A DNA stretch of 64,000 nt from Saccharospirillum sp043196875 (GCF_043196875.1 NZ_JBEBMX010000001.1:62001-126000), one strand, 5' to 3'. Shown: positions 26,006 to 34,818, counted from the stretch's first letter. A program made the numbers and translations. The notes: a model not told the origin generated them from the sequence alone.

Positions 26006-27151
26006 TCAGCCAGACACCGCGAGCGCCGGCTGTGGCTTCAGCGGATTGGCGGCAAAATTGACCGCGCCGTAAGTCGGTTCAGCCTGAGCCAGACGCAAAG
26101 CATTGACCGAGGAAGACGGCAGTTCGGCAACGTTGTCGGTCGCGCTGGTCTCCAACGGGCCAATCGCCCAGATCGCCAGGCGTTCTTCCTTGGGCGAGAC
26201 ACCGATGTATTTGCGGTAGCAACGACTGAAATGCGGCGCCGAGACAAAGCCGCACATGGCGGCCACTTCGATGATTGAACAGCTGGTTTGTTTAAGCAGC
26301 TGACGGGCACGGTCGAGTCGGAGTTTCAGGTAATAGCGCGACGGTGTGCAGTTGAGATGTTTGAGGAATAACCGTTCTAACTGGCGACGGGAAATACCGA
26401 CGTAAGCCGCCAGTTCTTCCAGCTCAATCGGCTCTTCGATATTGGATTCCATCAGCTCGGTGACTTCCGCGAGCTTGGGCTGAGCACTGGTCAGCAGGCG
26501 CCGCAGTGGCGCGCGTTGCTGTTCGCTGTCGGCACGTACCCGATCGCACAGGAACATATCGCAGATGGCAGACGTCAGAGCTTTACCATGCTGACGACTG
26601 ATCATCGACAGCATCATATCCATGGGCACGCCGCCACCGGTGCAGGTCATGCGGTCACGATCGAGTGAATACAAATGATTGGTGCAGTTCACGCGCGGGA
26701 AACGTTCCTGCAACGACGCCAGACATTCCCAGTGCGCGCTGCAGTTGTAACCGTCGAGCAAGCCAGCTGCGGCCAACACATAAGCGCCGGTACAGACCGC
26801 GCCCATCAGCACTTTTTTATGCGCCTGGGATTGCAGCCAACTGATCTGGGCCGGGGTGTAAGAGCGAGTAATGTCGACGCCACCAACGACAATGACAATA
26901 TCGAAAACGTCGGCATCGGCAATGGAGCCATCCGGAGCAATGGCGATGCCGTCACTGGCTTTGGTGATGCCGCCGTCGGCAGAGATCAGCCGCCAGGTGT
27001 AGAGTTCGCGACCGGTCAACTGATTGGCCATACGCAATGGATCGATGGCCGAAGCCAGCGCCACCATGGTGAAGTTATTGAGCAACAGGAAACCCACGCG
27101 ATAGGGCGCGGTGCTCATCACACCAGTGGGAGATGCAGCCTTTGCATTCAT
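26006..27151 (-). CDS. gbdR: Glycine betaine catabolism activator, AraC family with DJ-1/PfpI-like domain
   Basis: A 381-residue transcription factor. Residues about 16-190 form a DJ-1/PfpI-like sensor domain with the nucleophile-elbow motif MGAVCTGAYVLAAAGLLDG (Cys120) and the conserved SAHWECLASLQERFP. Residues about 225-335 are an AraC-type double helix-turn-helix (ELEELAAYVGISRRQLERLF, then IIEVAAMCGFVSAPHFSRCY). It closely resembles Pseudomonas GbdR, which senses glycine betaine or dimethylglycine and activates gbcA, gbcB, dgc and sox genes. It lies in the middle of exactly these genes. The related CdhR and ArgR-type regulators are alternatives, but the context favours GbdR. Confidence 0.88.
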   Translation of the reverse strand: MNAKAASPTGVMSTAPYRVGFLLLNNFTMVALASAIDPLRMANQLTGRELYTWRLISADGGITKASDGIAIAPDGSIADADVFDIVIVVGGVDITRSYTPAQISWLQSQAHKKVLMGAVCTGAYVLAAAGLLDGYNCSAHWECLASLQERFPRVNCTNHLYSLDRDRMTCTGGGVPMDMMLSMISRQHGKALTSAICDMFLCDRVRADSEQQRAPLRRLLTSAQPKLAEVTELMESNIEEPIELEELAAYVGISRRQLERLFLKHLNCTPSRYYLKLRLDRARQLLKQTSCSIIEVAAMCGFVSAPHFSRCYRKYIGVSPKEERLAIWAIGPLETSATDNVAELPSSSVNALRLAQAEPTYGAVNFAANPLKPQPALAVSG

Positions 27152-27661
27152 GGACTTACCCCTCTGTCTTTACCGTAAGCCCAGTCGCCGGTTCAATTGC
27201 GACTGTTTGTGTTTGAACTCGGGGGTCGCCATGGCGTTGATGCCTGGTCGAGTACCCCCTTCACGGGATACACATAGTGCCTCTATTGATTTGAGGAGAG
27301 GTTCAGCGCCGATGACCGTTAGCGTCGTCGGCCAACGCCTCTACCGTGATTTCGCATAGCAAGTCCTGGGCCATTTTATTGTTTTGGTATTACCCGGAAA
27401 GCCGCATGCTAGACAGCCGGCACGCCGGCGCGCCGAACGGCCAAAAACAGCTGAATAGCTGCGGCGAATGCGTCCATGGTATGACGGCCATGAGCAGGGA
27501 AGTTATCTAAAAACGTCACCAAAAGGGACGCAAACCGTCCACAAACGACACACGGCTTGCGCAGCTGTTACCGCTGTGTTGCCACTGATGAATTCAATAC
27601 ATCAACACGGTTCGACATCCAGAGTATGAGTCATCAATTGAGGCGCACCTCAACAGCGTGC
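27152..27661. other. Intergenic region between gbcB and gbdR
   Basis: These 510 bp lie upstream of gbdR and downstream of gbcB, both on the minus strand. I found no gene, no clear terminator for gbcB and no convincing operator pair. A lone minus-strand TGTCGT at 27545-27550 and short GC-rich palindromes near 27420-27450 (GCCGGCACGCCGGC) are the only features. Confidence 0.4.
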
Positions 27662-28792
27662 TCAGCCTTCGATGCGCAAATCCGACAGTGGCGTGCTGCA
27701 ACAGGAAAGAATGTAGCCATCGGCGAGGTCGTCTTCGGTGATACCACCATTGTGTTGAATATCGACCTTGCCGGATTTCTTCATCACCTTGCAGGTGCCG
27801 CAGATCCCGACACCACAGGCCTTGGGAATGTTCAGCCCCAAACGGCTGGCGGCCACATGCACCGTCTCGCCCGGCGGCACCTGAACGCTCATGCCGGAAT
27901 CGACAAACTCGACGGTGAACAGATCGCCCTCTTTGATTTCCTCGGCTTCTTTGACGGCAATCTCGGCCTGCTCCAGCGCTTCTTCGGACACAGCCACCGG
28001 CGTCGCCCCGAAGGATTCTTCGTGGTAACGCTCCATGTCGAAGCCGACCTCTTTTAAAAGCGCCTTAATGGTGCGCATATAAGGCGTCGGTCCGCAGCAG
28101 AAAATGCGCCGGCTCATAAAGTCCGGCGCAATCATTTGCAGCTTCGACAAGTCCAGATAACCGCGATAACCGTTCCAGGCCTGACCGACATCTTTGCGCT
28201 CACAGATAACCGACAGTTCGAAGCCCTGCACCCGCGAGCACATATGCTCCAGTTCGCGCCAGAAAATAATATCGTCCGGGGTACGAGCACTGTGCACGAA
28301 GGCCATATCGACATCGGTGTTGGTATCGAAAAACCAGCGCGCCATCGACATCAAGGGCGTGATGCCAACGCCACCGGACAACAGCAGCACCTTCTCGGCC
28401 GGATGGTCGATGCAGTTGAAGTTACCCACCGGGCCATGCACCGCCAGCTCATCCTGCTCTTTTAAGTTATCGTGCAGCCAGTTCGATACCCGACCGCCGG
28501 GCACACGTTTGACGGTGATCGAAAAACTGTAAGGCACCGAGGGTGAACTGGAGATGGTGTAAGAGCGCATCACCTGTTCGCCTTCAATTTCCAGCTCCAG
28601 CGTGACGAACTGTCCGGGCTTAAAGAAGAACATCACCGGCTGCTCGGCATTGAAGCAGAAGGTTTTTACATCGGCGGTTTCTCGGATCACCCGCACACAA
28701 CGAACCTGGTGACGGCCATTCGCCCAGACTCGGGTATTGAGTGGGTTAAACGGGGCCAGGGCGGATTCTGTGCTCTGCACTTCACTGGTCAT
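27662..28792 (-). CDS. gbcB: Glycine betaine dioxygenase reductase component
   Basis: Reductase that feeds NAD(P)H electrons to the Rieske oxygenase GbcA. In 376 residues: a ferredoxin-reductase FAD domain (MRSYTISSSPSVPYSFSITV), an NAD-binding domain (VLLLSGGVGITPLMSMARWF and FCCGPTPYM), and a C-terminal plant-type [2Fe-2S] domain with ACGVGICGTCKVMKKSG and SCCSTPLS. I start it at MTSEVQSTE (ATG 28792), with GGAGA 9 bases upstream; the frame stays open 39 codons further into the intergenic region, where the sequence does not look conserved. It is divergent from gbcA. Confidence 0.93.
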   Translation of the reverse strand: MTSEVQSTESALAPFNPLNTRVWANGRHQVRCVRVIRETADVKTFCFNAEQPVMFFFKPGQFVTLELEIEGEQVMRSYTISSSPSVPYSFSITVKRVPGGRVSNWLHDNLKEQDELAVHGPVGNFNCIDHPAEKVLLLSGGVGITPLMSMARWFFDTNTDVDMAFVHSARTPDDIIFWRELEHMCSRVQGFELSVICERKDVGQAWNGYRGYLDLSKLQMIAPDFMSRRIFCCGPTPYMRTIKALLKEVGFDMERYHEESFGATPVAVSEEALEQAEIAVKEAEEIKEGDLFTVEFVDSGMSVQVPPGETVHVAASRLGLNIPKACGVGICGTCKVMKKSGKVDIQHNGGITEDDLADGYILSCCSTPLSDLRIEG

Positions 28793-29108
28793 CTGGTTAT
28801 TTTCTCCGGCAAGGCAAAGGCCGTCGGCGACGGTCGATGTTTGCATTCTCGGCAAAACCGAAAACGACGAGTTAACCAAATACGACATTCTGTTGATCAA
28901 GTCGTCCACTGCTCAGGCCTGTACGCGACATCAGCCGGGGCGGCGTCGAAAAAAAATCCTCGAATGTCGTGATTGGATAATTACCCCGGCCTGGCCTTAC
29001 CGAGAATGAGCGCATTGATTAACAGTGGCCGAACCCGATAGCAGGTAATAGTTGCCCAGGTACCCACGGCCACGCTCAGGCACTGTTGTCCTTACTGGAA
29101 GCACACTC
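28793..29108. promoter_or_regulatory. Divergent gbcB / gbcA control region with proposed GbdR operator
   Basis: On the plus strand, half-sites CGTCGA (28944-28949) and TGTCGT (28965-28970) lie 21 bp apart, and a -10-like GAGAAT (29002-29007) follows 37 bp after the second; this serves gbcA with a leader near 95 nt. On the minus strand TGTCGC (28930-28925) and TGTCGT (28887-28882) lie 43 bp apart, and a GAGAAT (28851-28846) follows the second by 36 bp; this could serve gbcB, but the pair spacing differs. The rest of the 316 bp is featureless. Confidence 0.5.
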
Positions 29109-30371
29109 ATGACCGAAACCGACCTGCTGAACCTGTCTTACTCCAACATCGATGAAGCCCGCCAGGCCATGGACAGCCTGCTTAAAGAGCGTTCGCGTTA
29201 CCTGTCGCTGCCACGGGAGCTTTATAACGACCCGCTGCTGTTCCGTGTCGACATGGAAGAAATTTTCTTAAAGGAATGGTTGTTCGCCGGCATGACCTGC
29301 GAAGTCCCGGATCCGGGTTGCTATATGACCATCGAGATCGGCCAGAACCCGGTGTTGATTGTGCGCGACCGCGATGGTGAAGTGCGCGCCTTTCATAACG
29401 TTTGCCGTCACCGCGGTTCGCGCGTATGCACCGGCGATAAAGGCAAGGTCGCCAACCTGGTTTGCCCTTATCACCAATGGACTTACGACCTTAAAGGTCA
29501 GTTGCTGTTCGCCGGTAACGAGATGGGCGACGACTTCGATAAAACCCAACACGGCTTAAAACCGGCGCACTGCAAAACCGCTGGCGGCTTTATTTACATC
29601 AGCCTGGCCGAAGGCGAACCACCGGAAATCGACGACTATCTGGCAGCGCTGGCGACCTATATGGAACCCTACGATATGGAGAACGCCAAGGTCGCCGTCG
29701 AATCCACGCTGGAAGAAAACGCCAACTGGAAACTGGTGATCGAGAACAACCGCGAGTGCTATCACTGCTCCGGTTCGCACCCGGAATTGCTGCGTACTTT
29801 GCTGGAATGGGACGACACCAACGACCCGCGCGCCACCCCGGAATTTCTCGCCTTGTGCGAAACTCAGGCCGCCGCCTGGGACGCCGAAGGCATTCCCCAC
29901 AAGCACGTCGAATTTGGTTTGCGCAATCGCCTGGTGCGCATGCCATTAAAAGAAGGCACGGCAGTAATGACCATGGACGGCAAGCCGGCCTGCCGCATCA
30001 ATATGGGCCGGATTGAAAATCAGACGCTGGGGTCGCTGCGCATCTTGCACCTGCCGAATTCCTGGAACCACATGCAAAGTGATCACGCCATCGTCTTTCA
30101 GGTGCTGCCGATTTCAGCGCAAAAAACCCTGGTCACCACCAAATGGCTGGTGCACAAAGACGCCGTGGAAAACCACGACTACGCGCCGGGTAAACTGCGT
30201 TACGTCTGGGACCAGACCAACCAGCAGGACCGCACCCTGGCGGAGCAAAACCAACGCGGCATTAATTCACTGGCTTACCAGCCCGGTCCTTATTCGAAGA
30301 CCTTCGAATTCGGTGTGATTAATTTCCTCGATTGGTACAGCACTGCGGTGCAGAAAAACCTGAAAGGCTGA
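29109..30371 (+). CDS. gbcA: Glycine betaine dioxygenase, Rieske non-heme iron oxygenase component
   Basis: GbcA starts betaine breakdown by oxidative demethylation to dimethylglycine, releasing formaldehyde. The 420-residue protein has the Rieske [2Fe-2S] ligands Cys99/His101 (VCRHRGSRVC) and Cys119/His122 (VCPYHQWTYD), and the mononuclear iron site in IENNRECYHCSGSHPE with His219 and His224. I start it at MTETDLLNL (ATG 29109), preceded by GGAAG; a longer frame begins in the leader. It is divergent from its reductase gbcB and followed by glyA. Length and motifs fit the Pseudomonas enzyme. Confidence 0.94.
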   Translation: MTETDLLNLSYSNIDEARQAMDSLLKERSRYLSLPRELYNDPLLFRVDMEEIFLKEWLFAGMTCEVPDPGCYMTIEIGQNPVLIVRDRDGEVRAFHNVCRHRGSRVCTGDKGKVANLVCPYHQWTYDLKGQLLFAGNEMGDDFDKTQHGLKPAHCKTAGGFIYISLAEGEPPEIDDYLAALATYMEPYDMENAKVAVESTLEENANWKLVIENNRECYHCSGSHPELLRTLLEWDDTNDPRATPEFLALCETQAAAWDAEGIPHKHVEFGLRNRLVRMPLKEGTAVMTMDGKPACRINMGRIENQTLGSLRILHLPNSWNHMQSDHAIVFQVLPISAQKTLVTTKWLVHKDAVENHDYAPGKLRYVWDQTNQQDRTLAEQNQRGINSLAYQPGPYSKTFEFGVINFLDWYSTAVQKNLKG

Positions 30372-30412
30372 CTGTCTGGTCACGGCACCCTGTGACTCAC
30401 GCCGCTGGCGGC

Positions 30413-30476
30413 TGTCGCAAATCAGCGCCGGGGTGTCGTGCCAAAGCAGTTAGCCAGAACGGGGCGGCCCTAAGAT
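30413..30476 (+). promoter_or_regulatory. Proposed GbdR operator and promoter of glyA
   Basis: TGTCGC (30413-30418) and TGTCGT (30434-30439) are 21 bp apart, followed by GCAGTT (30446-30451) and a -10 hexamer TAAGAT (30471-30476) 19 bp later. The soxB promoter has the same elements at the same distances, including CAAATCA after the first half-site. The second half-site lies just upstream of the -35 position, as expected for an AraC-type activator. Confidence 0.65.
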
Positions 30477-30511
30477 GAGCAGCATCATGCACCCATCACA
30501 GGACGCCGCTC

Positions 30512-31774
30512 ATGTTCAGCCGCACTCGCAAACTGGCCGATTACGACGCCGCACTTTGGTCGGCGATCACCGCCGAAACCGAACGCCAGGAAGATCACCT
30601 GGAACTGATTGCCTCGGAAAACTACACCAGCCCGCTGGTGATGGAAGCCCAGGGCACGGCCCTGACCAACAAGTATGCCGAAGGTTATCCGGGCAAGCGT
30701 TACTACGGTGGTTGCGAGCACGTCGATGTGGTCGAAGAACTGGCGATTGATCGCGCCAAGGCATTGTTCGGTGCCGACTACGCCAACGTCCAACCGCACT
30801 CGGGTTCCCAAGCCAACGCCGCTGTTTATATGGCGCTGTGCGAACCGGGTGCGACAGTACTCGGCATGAGCCTGGCGCACGGTGGTCATTTAACCCACGG
30901 CGCCCACGTCAGTTTTTCCGGCAAGCTTTATAACGCTATTCAATATGGCCTCGATGAAAGCACCGGCGAGATTGATTACGAGCAAGTCGAAGCCTTGGCT
31001 AAAGAGCACAAGCCAGCCATGATCGTCGCCGGTTTCTCGGCCTATTCACGCATCGTTGACTGGGCGCGCTTCCGTCAGATTGCCGATTCTGTCGGCGCTT
31101 ATCTGATGGTCGATATGGCACACGTCGCCGGCCTGGTTGCCGCTGGCGCCTACCCCAGCCCGATTCCCCACGCCCATGTTGTCACCACCACTACCCACAA
31201 AACCCTGCGCGGCCCGCGCGGCGGTTTGATTCTGACCAAAGGCCAACCGGAGCTGGAGAAAAAACTGAATTCCGCGGTTTTCCCTGCCGGTCAAGGTGGC
31301 CCGCTGATGCATGTGATTGCCGCTAAAGCCGTAGCCTTTAAAGAAGCCGCCGAAAGCGACTTCCGCGAATACCAATATCAGGTGGTGCGCAACGCTCAGG
31401 CCATGGCCGATGTGTTTGTTAAGCGCGGCTACGATGTCGTCTCCGGCGGTACCGACAACCATCTGTTCCTGCTCAGCCTGGTAAAACAGGGCCTGACCGG
31501 TAAAGACGCCGATGCCGCTTTGGGCGACGCGCACATCACGGTGAACAAAAACGCCGTGCCGAACGATCCGCAATCGCCGTTCGTAACTTCCGGTTTGCGC
31601 ATTGGCTCGCCGGTGATCACCACCCGCGGTTTGCAGCAAGCCGAATCGGCCGAACTGGCCGGTTGGATTGCCGACATCCTTGATGCCATGCAAGCCGGTG
31701 ACGCCAGCGCCACCATTGCCGAAGTGCGCACCAAAGTCAGCCAGCTGTGCCGTGACTTCCCGGCGTACGGCTGA
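30512..31774 (+). CDS. glyA: Serine hydroxymethyltransferase
   Basis: PLP enzyme joining glycine with methylene-THF to give serine. In 420 residues: DHLELIASENYTSPLVMEAQ and KYAEGYPGKRYYGGCE at the N-terminus, SGSQANAAVY, and the PLP lysine Lys230 in VTTTTHKTLRGPRGG. The product is full length. In P. aeruginosa a dedicated glyA copy stands at the head of the sox genes. Here it has its own proposed GbdR promoter and should use glycine and C1 units from sarcosine. ATG 30512 follows an AGGA ribosome site. The housekeeping glyA is probably elsewhere. Confidence 0.95.
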   Translation: MFSRTRKLADYDAALWSAITAETERQEDHLELIASENYTSPLVMEAQGTALTNKYAEGYPGKRYYGGCEHVDVVEELAIDRAKALFGADYANVQPHSGSQANAAVYMALCEPGATVLGMSLAHGGHLTHGAHVSFSGKLYNAIQYGLDESTGEIDYEQVEALAKEHKPAMIVAGFSAYSRIVDWARFRQIADSVGAYLMVDMAHVAGLVAAGAYPSPIPHAHVVTTTTHKTLRGPRGGLILTKGQPELEKKLNSAVFPAGQGGPLMHVIAAKAVAFKEAAESDFREYQYQVVRNAQAMADVFVKRGYDVVSGGTDNHLFLLSLVKQGLTGKDADAALGDAHITVNKNAVPNDPQSPFVTSGLRIGSPVITTRGLQQAESAELAGWIADILDAMQAGDASATIAEVRTKVSQLCRDFPAYG

Positions 31775-31795
31775 GTAACCGCTGCCACCGAACAA

Positions 31796-31908
31796 GCGTT
31801 GGTTGCCCGCTGTACTCATTAGAGGGTGTCCGCAGCAAGGATGCTGCGGCCAAGGCCCCAGGGACGGGTTCACGCCGACCTCTAATGAGTGCAGCGGGCA
31901 ACCAGCGC
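31796..31908. repeat. MITE-like 113-bp inverted repeat between glyA and sdaA
   Basis: Arms of 30 bp (31796-31825 and 31879-31908, two or three mismatches, core TTGCCCGCTG ... ACTCATTAGAGG) enclose about 53 bases that hold a second hairpin, CCGCAGC ... GCTGCGG (31830-31849). No target-site duplication or gene is visible. It could be a miniature element or a folded intercistronic spacer that lowers read-through into sdaA. Confidence 0.75.
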
Positions 31909-31952
31909 GAATTTTACCTCCATCATTTAATCGACAGCCGGAGCAAAACGCC

Positions 31953-33335
31953 ATGGCCATCAGCCTGTTCGATATGTTGAAAATCGGCATCGGCCCGTCC
32001 AGTTCGCACACCGTCGGACCGATGGCAGCCGCCTATCGGTTTGCCGAAGGATTAAAAGACGCCGGCGTTCTGACAAAGGTAGCGCGCATCGATATCCAGC
32101 TATACGGCTCGCTCGGCGCCACCGGCAAAGGCCACGGCACGGGACCGGCGGTGTTGATGGGACTGGAAGGTCACCTGCCCGATCAGATCGACCCCAGCAT
32201 TGTCGGCCCACGCACCGAGAGCATTCGTCAACAAGGCGAATTATTGCTCGGTGGCGACCACGCCATCGCCTTTAACGAACGCGATGATCTGACCTACCAC
32301 AAGCGCGAGACGCTGCCCTACCACCCCAACGGCATGACCTTTTTTGCTTTCGATGCTGACGGCAACAGCGTGCGCGAACGCACCTACTATTCGGTCGGTG
32401 GTGGTTTCGTCGTCGATGAAGATGCCGCTGGCGCCGATCGCATTGTCGAAGACAAAACGCCGCTGCCCTACCGCTTTAAAAGCGGCGATGAGCTGCTGCA
32501 ACTGTGTCGCACAAATCAGTTGAGCATTGCCCAAATTATGCTTGCCAATGAACAAGCCTGGCGCACTGAAGCGGAAGTGCGCGACGGCATTCTGCATATC
32601 TGGCAGGTGATGCAGGAGTGCGTGCAGAACGGTATTAAAAATGAAGGCGTTTTACCTGGCGGGCTGAAGGTGAAGCGTCGGGCCGCCATCCTCTATGCAT
32701 CGCTGACGGCGCATGACCGGCTCGATCTGATCTCCCCTTCCTTAAGCGCCATGGACTGGGTCAACCTCTATGCGCTGGCGGTGAACGAAGAAAACGCCGC
32801 CGGAGGCCGCATGGTCACCGCGCCAACCAATGGCGCGGCCGGCATTATTCCGTCAGTGCTGCATTATTACTGGCACTGGTGCCCGAACGCCGACGAAGAA
32901 GGCGTGATCCGCTTTCTGCTCACCGCCGCCGCCATTGGCATTCTGTTTAAGGAAAACGCCTCGATCTCCGGGGCCGAAGTGGGCTGCCAGGGTGAAGTCG
33001 GTTCGGCCTGCGCCATGGCAGCGGCCGGGTTAGCAGCAGCGACAGGCGCTACGCCGGAGCAGGTGGAGAATGCCGCTGAAATCGGCATGGAACATCACCT
33101 GGGCTTAACCTGCGACCCTATCGGCGGACTGGTGCAGGTGCCGTGCATTGAGCGCAACGCCATCGGCGCGGTGAAAGCCATTAACGCGGCGGTAATGGCG
33201 ATGCGCGGCAACGGCGAGCACTTTGTGTCGCTCGATAAAGTCATCCGCACCATGCGCGATACCGGTCGCGACATGCTCGATAAGTACAAAGAAACCTCGC
33301 GTGGCGGCCTGGCGGTGAACGTCATCGAGTGCTGA
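31953..33335 (+). CDS. sdaA: L-serine ammonia-lyase, iron-sulfur type, single chain
   Basis: Deaminates L-serine to pyruvate and ammonia with a [4Fe-4S] cluster, ending the carbon route from betaine. The 460-residue chain joins the beta and alpha domains: SLFDMLKIGIGPSSSHTVGP at the start, NGAAGIIPSVLHYY, GAEVGCQGEVGSACAMAAAG and LTCDPIGGLVQVPCIERN, which carry the cluster cysteines. I start it at MAISLFDML (ATG 31953), with GGAG 9 bases upstream. P. aeruginosa places its homologue (called sdaB) next to gbdR. Either symbol would fit; paralogues cannot be told apart here. Confidence 0.93.
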   Translation: MAISLFDMLKIGIGPSSSHTVGPMAAAYRFAEGLKDAGVLTKVARIDIQLYGSLGATGKGHGTGPAVLMGLEGHLPDQIDPSIVGPRTESIRQQGELLLGGDHAIAFNERDDLTYHKRETLPYHPNGMTFFAFDADGNSVRERTYYSVGGGFVVDEDAAGADRIVEDKTPLPYRFKSGDELLQLCRTNQLSIAQIMLANEQAWRTEAEVRDGILHIWQVMQECVQNGIKNEGVLPGGLKVKRRAAILYASLTAHDRLDLISPSLSAMDWVNLYALAVNEENAAGGRMVTAPTNGAAGIIPSVLHYYWHWCPNADEEGVIRFLLTAAAIGILFKENASISGAEVGCQGEVGSACAMAAAGLAAATGATPEQVENAAEIGMEHHLGLTCDPIGGLVQVPCIERNAIGAVKAINAAVMAMRGNGEHFVSLDKVIRTMRDTGRDMLDKYKETSRGGLAVNVIEC

Positions 33336-33359
33336 GCCCTGGCCTGGTAATTCGGGGCT

Positions 33360-33423
33360 TGTCGCAAATCAACACCCGGGTGTCGTCGCCAAGCAGTTGG
33401 TTTAGCCCGCGCCCGCCTACCAT
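33360..33423 (+). promoter_or_regulatory. Proposed GbdR operator and promoter of the sox operon
   Basis: TGTCGC (33360-33365) and TGTCGT (33381-33386) are 21 bp apart; GCAGTT follows at 33393-33398 and a -10 hexamer TACCAT at 33418-33423. All distances equal those at glyA, and CAAATCA after the first half-site is also shared. The transcript would start near 33430. Confidence 0.65.
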
Positions 33424-33436
33424 CGCTTCAAACTGC

Positions 33437-33521
33437 GTCGACCCTGGCGCCCGGCTTGTTGGACTCTTGTTGAGCTCTTGTTGAACTCTTGTTGAAGAAC
33501 GGCCGAGTCGCTAGGGTCGAC
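33437..33521 (+). repeat. Inverted repeat enclosing four 11-bp tandem repeats in the soxB leader
   Basis: GTCGACCCTGGCG (33437-33449) faces its inverted copy CGCTAGGGTCGAC (33509-33521, one mismatch). Between them are four head-to-tail units of CTTGTTGRRCT at 33455, 33466, 33477 and 33488 (the last two bases of the fourth differ). The block would form the start of the sox mRNA leader, ahead of the soxB ribosome site GAGG. Confidence 0.75.
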
Positions 33522-33549
33522 AAGCGGCCACTTTAGAGGACCCGAGATC

Positions 33550-34803
33550 ATGCAGAAGTATTCCGGCTTCGGATTGCTCAAACACGCCCTGAGTCATCAC
33601 GAAAACTGGCAGCGGGTTTGGCGTAACCCCAAACCGAAAAAACACTACGACGTTATTGTGGTCGGCGGTGGTGGCCACGGTTTGGCGACCGCCTATTACC
33701 TGGCCAAGGTGCACAAGGTGACCAACGTCGCGGTGATCGAAAAGGGTTACCTCGGTGGCGGCAATACGGCGCGTAACACCACCATCGTGCGCTCCAATTA
33801 TTTATGGGACGAAGCCGCCTTGCTGTACGAGCACGCCATGAAATTGTGGGAAGGCCTGGCGCAGGATCTGAACTACAACCTGATGTTTTCGCAGCGTGGC
33901 GTGTTGAACCTCGGCCACACCTTGCAGGACATGCGCGACATCGAACGACGCGTGAACGCCAACCGGTTAAACGGTATCGACAGTGTCGCGCTCGACACCC
34001 AAGGCGTGCAAAAAATCGTGCCGATCATGGATTGCTCCAGCCGTGCGCGTTATCCAATTCTCGGGGCTTCCTGGCAACCGCGCGCCGGTGTCGCCCGCCA
34101 CGACGCCGTGGCCTGGGGTTTTGCCCGCGCTGCCGATGCGCTGGGTGTCGATCTGATTCAACAATGCGAAGTCGACGATATCCTGATGCAAAACGGCAAT
34201 GCCGTTGGCGTGCGCACCAAACAATATGGCGAGATTCACGCCGACCGCATCGGCTGTGTGGTGGCCGGTAATTCCGGTGTCGTTGCCAAGATGGCCGGCT
34301 TTGAATTACCGGTGGAATCGCACCCGCTGCAGGCTTTGGTGTCGGAACCGATCCGACCGATTCTCGATACAGTAGTAATGTCGAACCAGGTGCACGGTTA
34401 TATCTCCCAGTCCGATAAAGGCGACCTGGTGATCGGTGCCGGCATCGATGGTTACAACGGCTATGGCCAGCGCGGCTCTTACCCGACCATCGAGCACACC
34501 TTGCAGGCCATCGTTGAGATGTTCCCGATTTTCAGTCGGGTGCGGATGAACCGTCAGTGGGGTGGCATCGTCGATACCACGCCCGATGCCTGTCCGATTA
34601 TTTCCGATACCCCGGTTGGCAATCTGTTTTTCAACTGCGGTTGGGGCACCGGCGGTTTCAAAGCCACGCCCGGTTCTGGTCATGTCTTTGCCGAAACCCT
34701 GGCCAAGGGCGAAGCCAATGCTCTGGCCAAACCTTTCTCCATGTTCCGTTTCCACAACGGCGCGCTGGTTGACGAACACGGCGCCGCTGGCGTTGCCCAC
34801 TGA
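33550..34803 (+). CDS. soxB: Sarcosine oxidase beta subunit
   Basis: Flavin subunit of heterotetrameric sarcosine oxidase, which converts sarcosine, O2 and THF to glycine, methylene-THF and H2O2. The 417-residue product has the FAD motif VIVVGGGGHGLATAYYLAK (GGGGHG at residues 39-44), GGGNTARNTTIVRSNYL, and the segment QPRAGVARHDAVAWG with His184, where the covalent FMN of this subunit is expected. The C-terminus ends NCGWGTGGFKATPGSGH, the usual flavin-contact region. It is first in soxB-D-A-G-purU, with 15 bp to soxD. Confidence 0.95.
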   Translation: MQKYSGFGLLKHALSHHENWQRVWRNPKPKKHYDVIVVGGGGHGLATAYYLAKVHKVTNVAVIEKGYLGGGNTARNTTIVRSNYLWDEAALLYEHAMKLWEGLAQDLNYNLMFSQRGVLNLGHTLQDMRDIERRVNANRLNGIDSVALDTQGVQKIVPIMDCSSRARYPILGASWQPRAGVARHDAVAWGFARAADALGVDLIQQCEVDDILMQNGNAVGVRTKQYGEIHADRIGCVVAGNSGVVAKMAGFELPVESHPLQALVSEPIRPILDTVVMSNQVHGYISQSDKGDLVIGAGIDGYNGYGQRGSYPTIEHTLQAIVEMFPIFSRVRMNRQWGGIVDTTPDACPIISDTPVGNLFFNCGWGTGGFKATPGSGHVFAETLAKGEANALAKPFSMFRFHNGALVDEHGAAGVAH

Positions 34804-34818
34804 TTCAGGAGCGCATCG

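Noticed and set aside
27410..27450. GC-rich palindromes near 27420 as a terminator for gbcB
   Set aside because: The short stems lack a T-run and lie more than 200 bp past the gbcB stop, in the upstream region of gbdR.
28846..28930. Second operator pair serving gbcB on the minus strand
   Set aside because: The two TGTCGY sites are 43 bp apart, not 21, so the geometry differs from the other four. Not counted as support.
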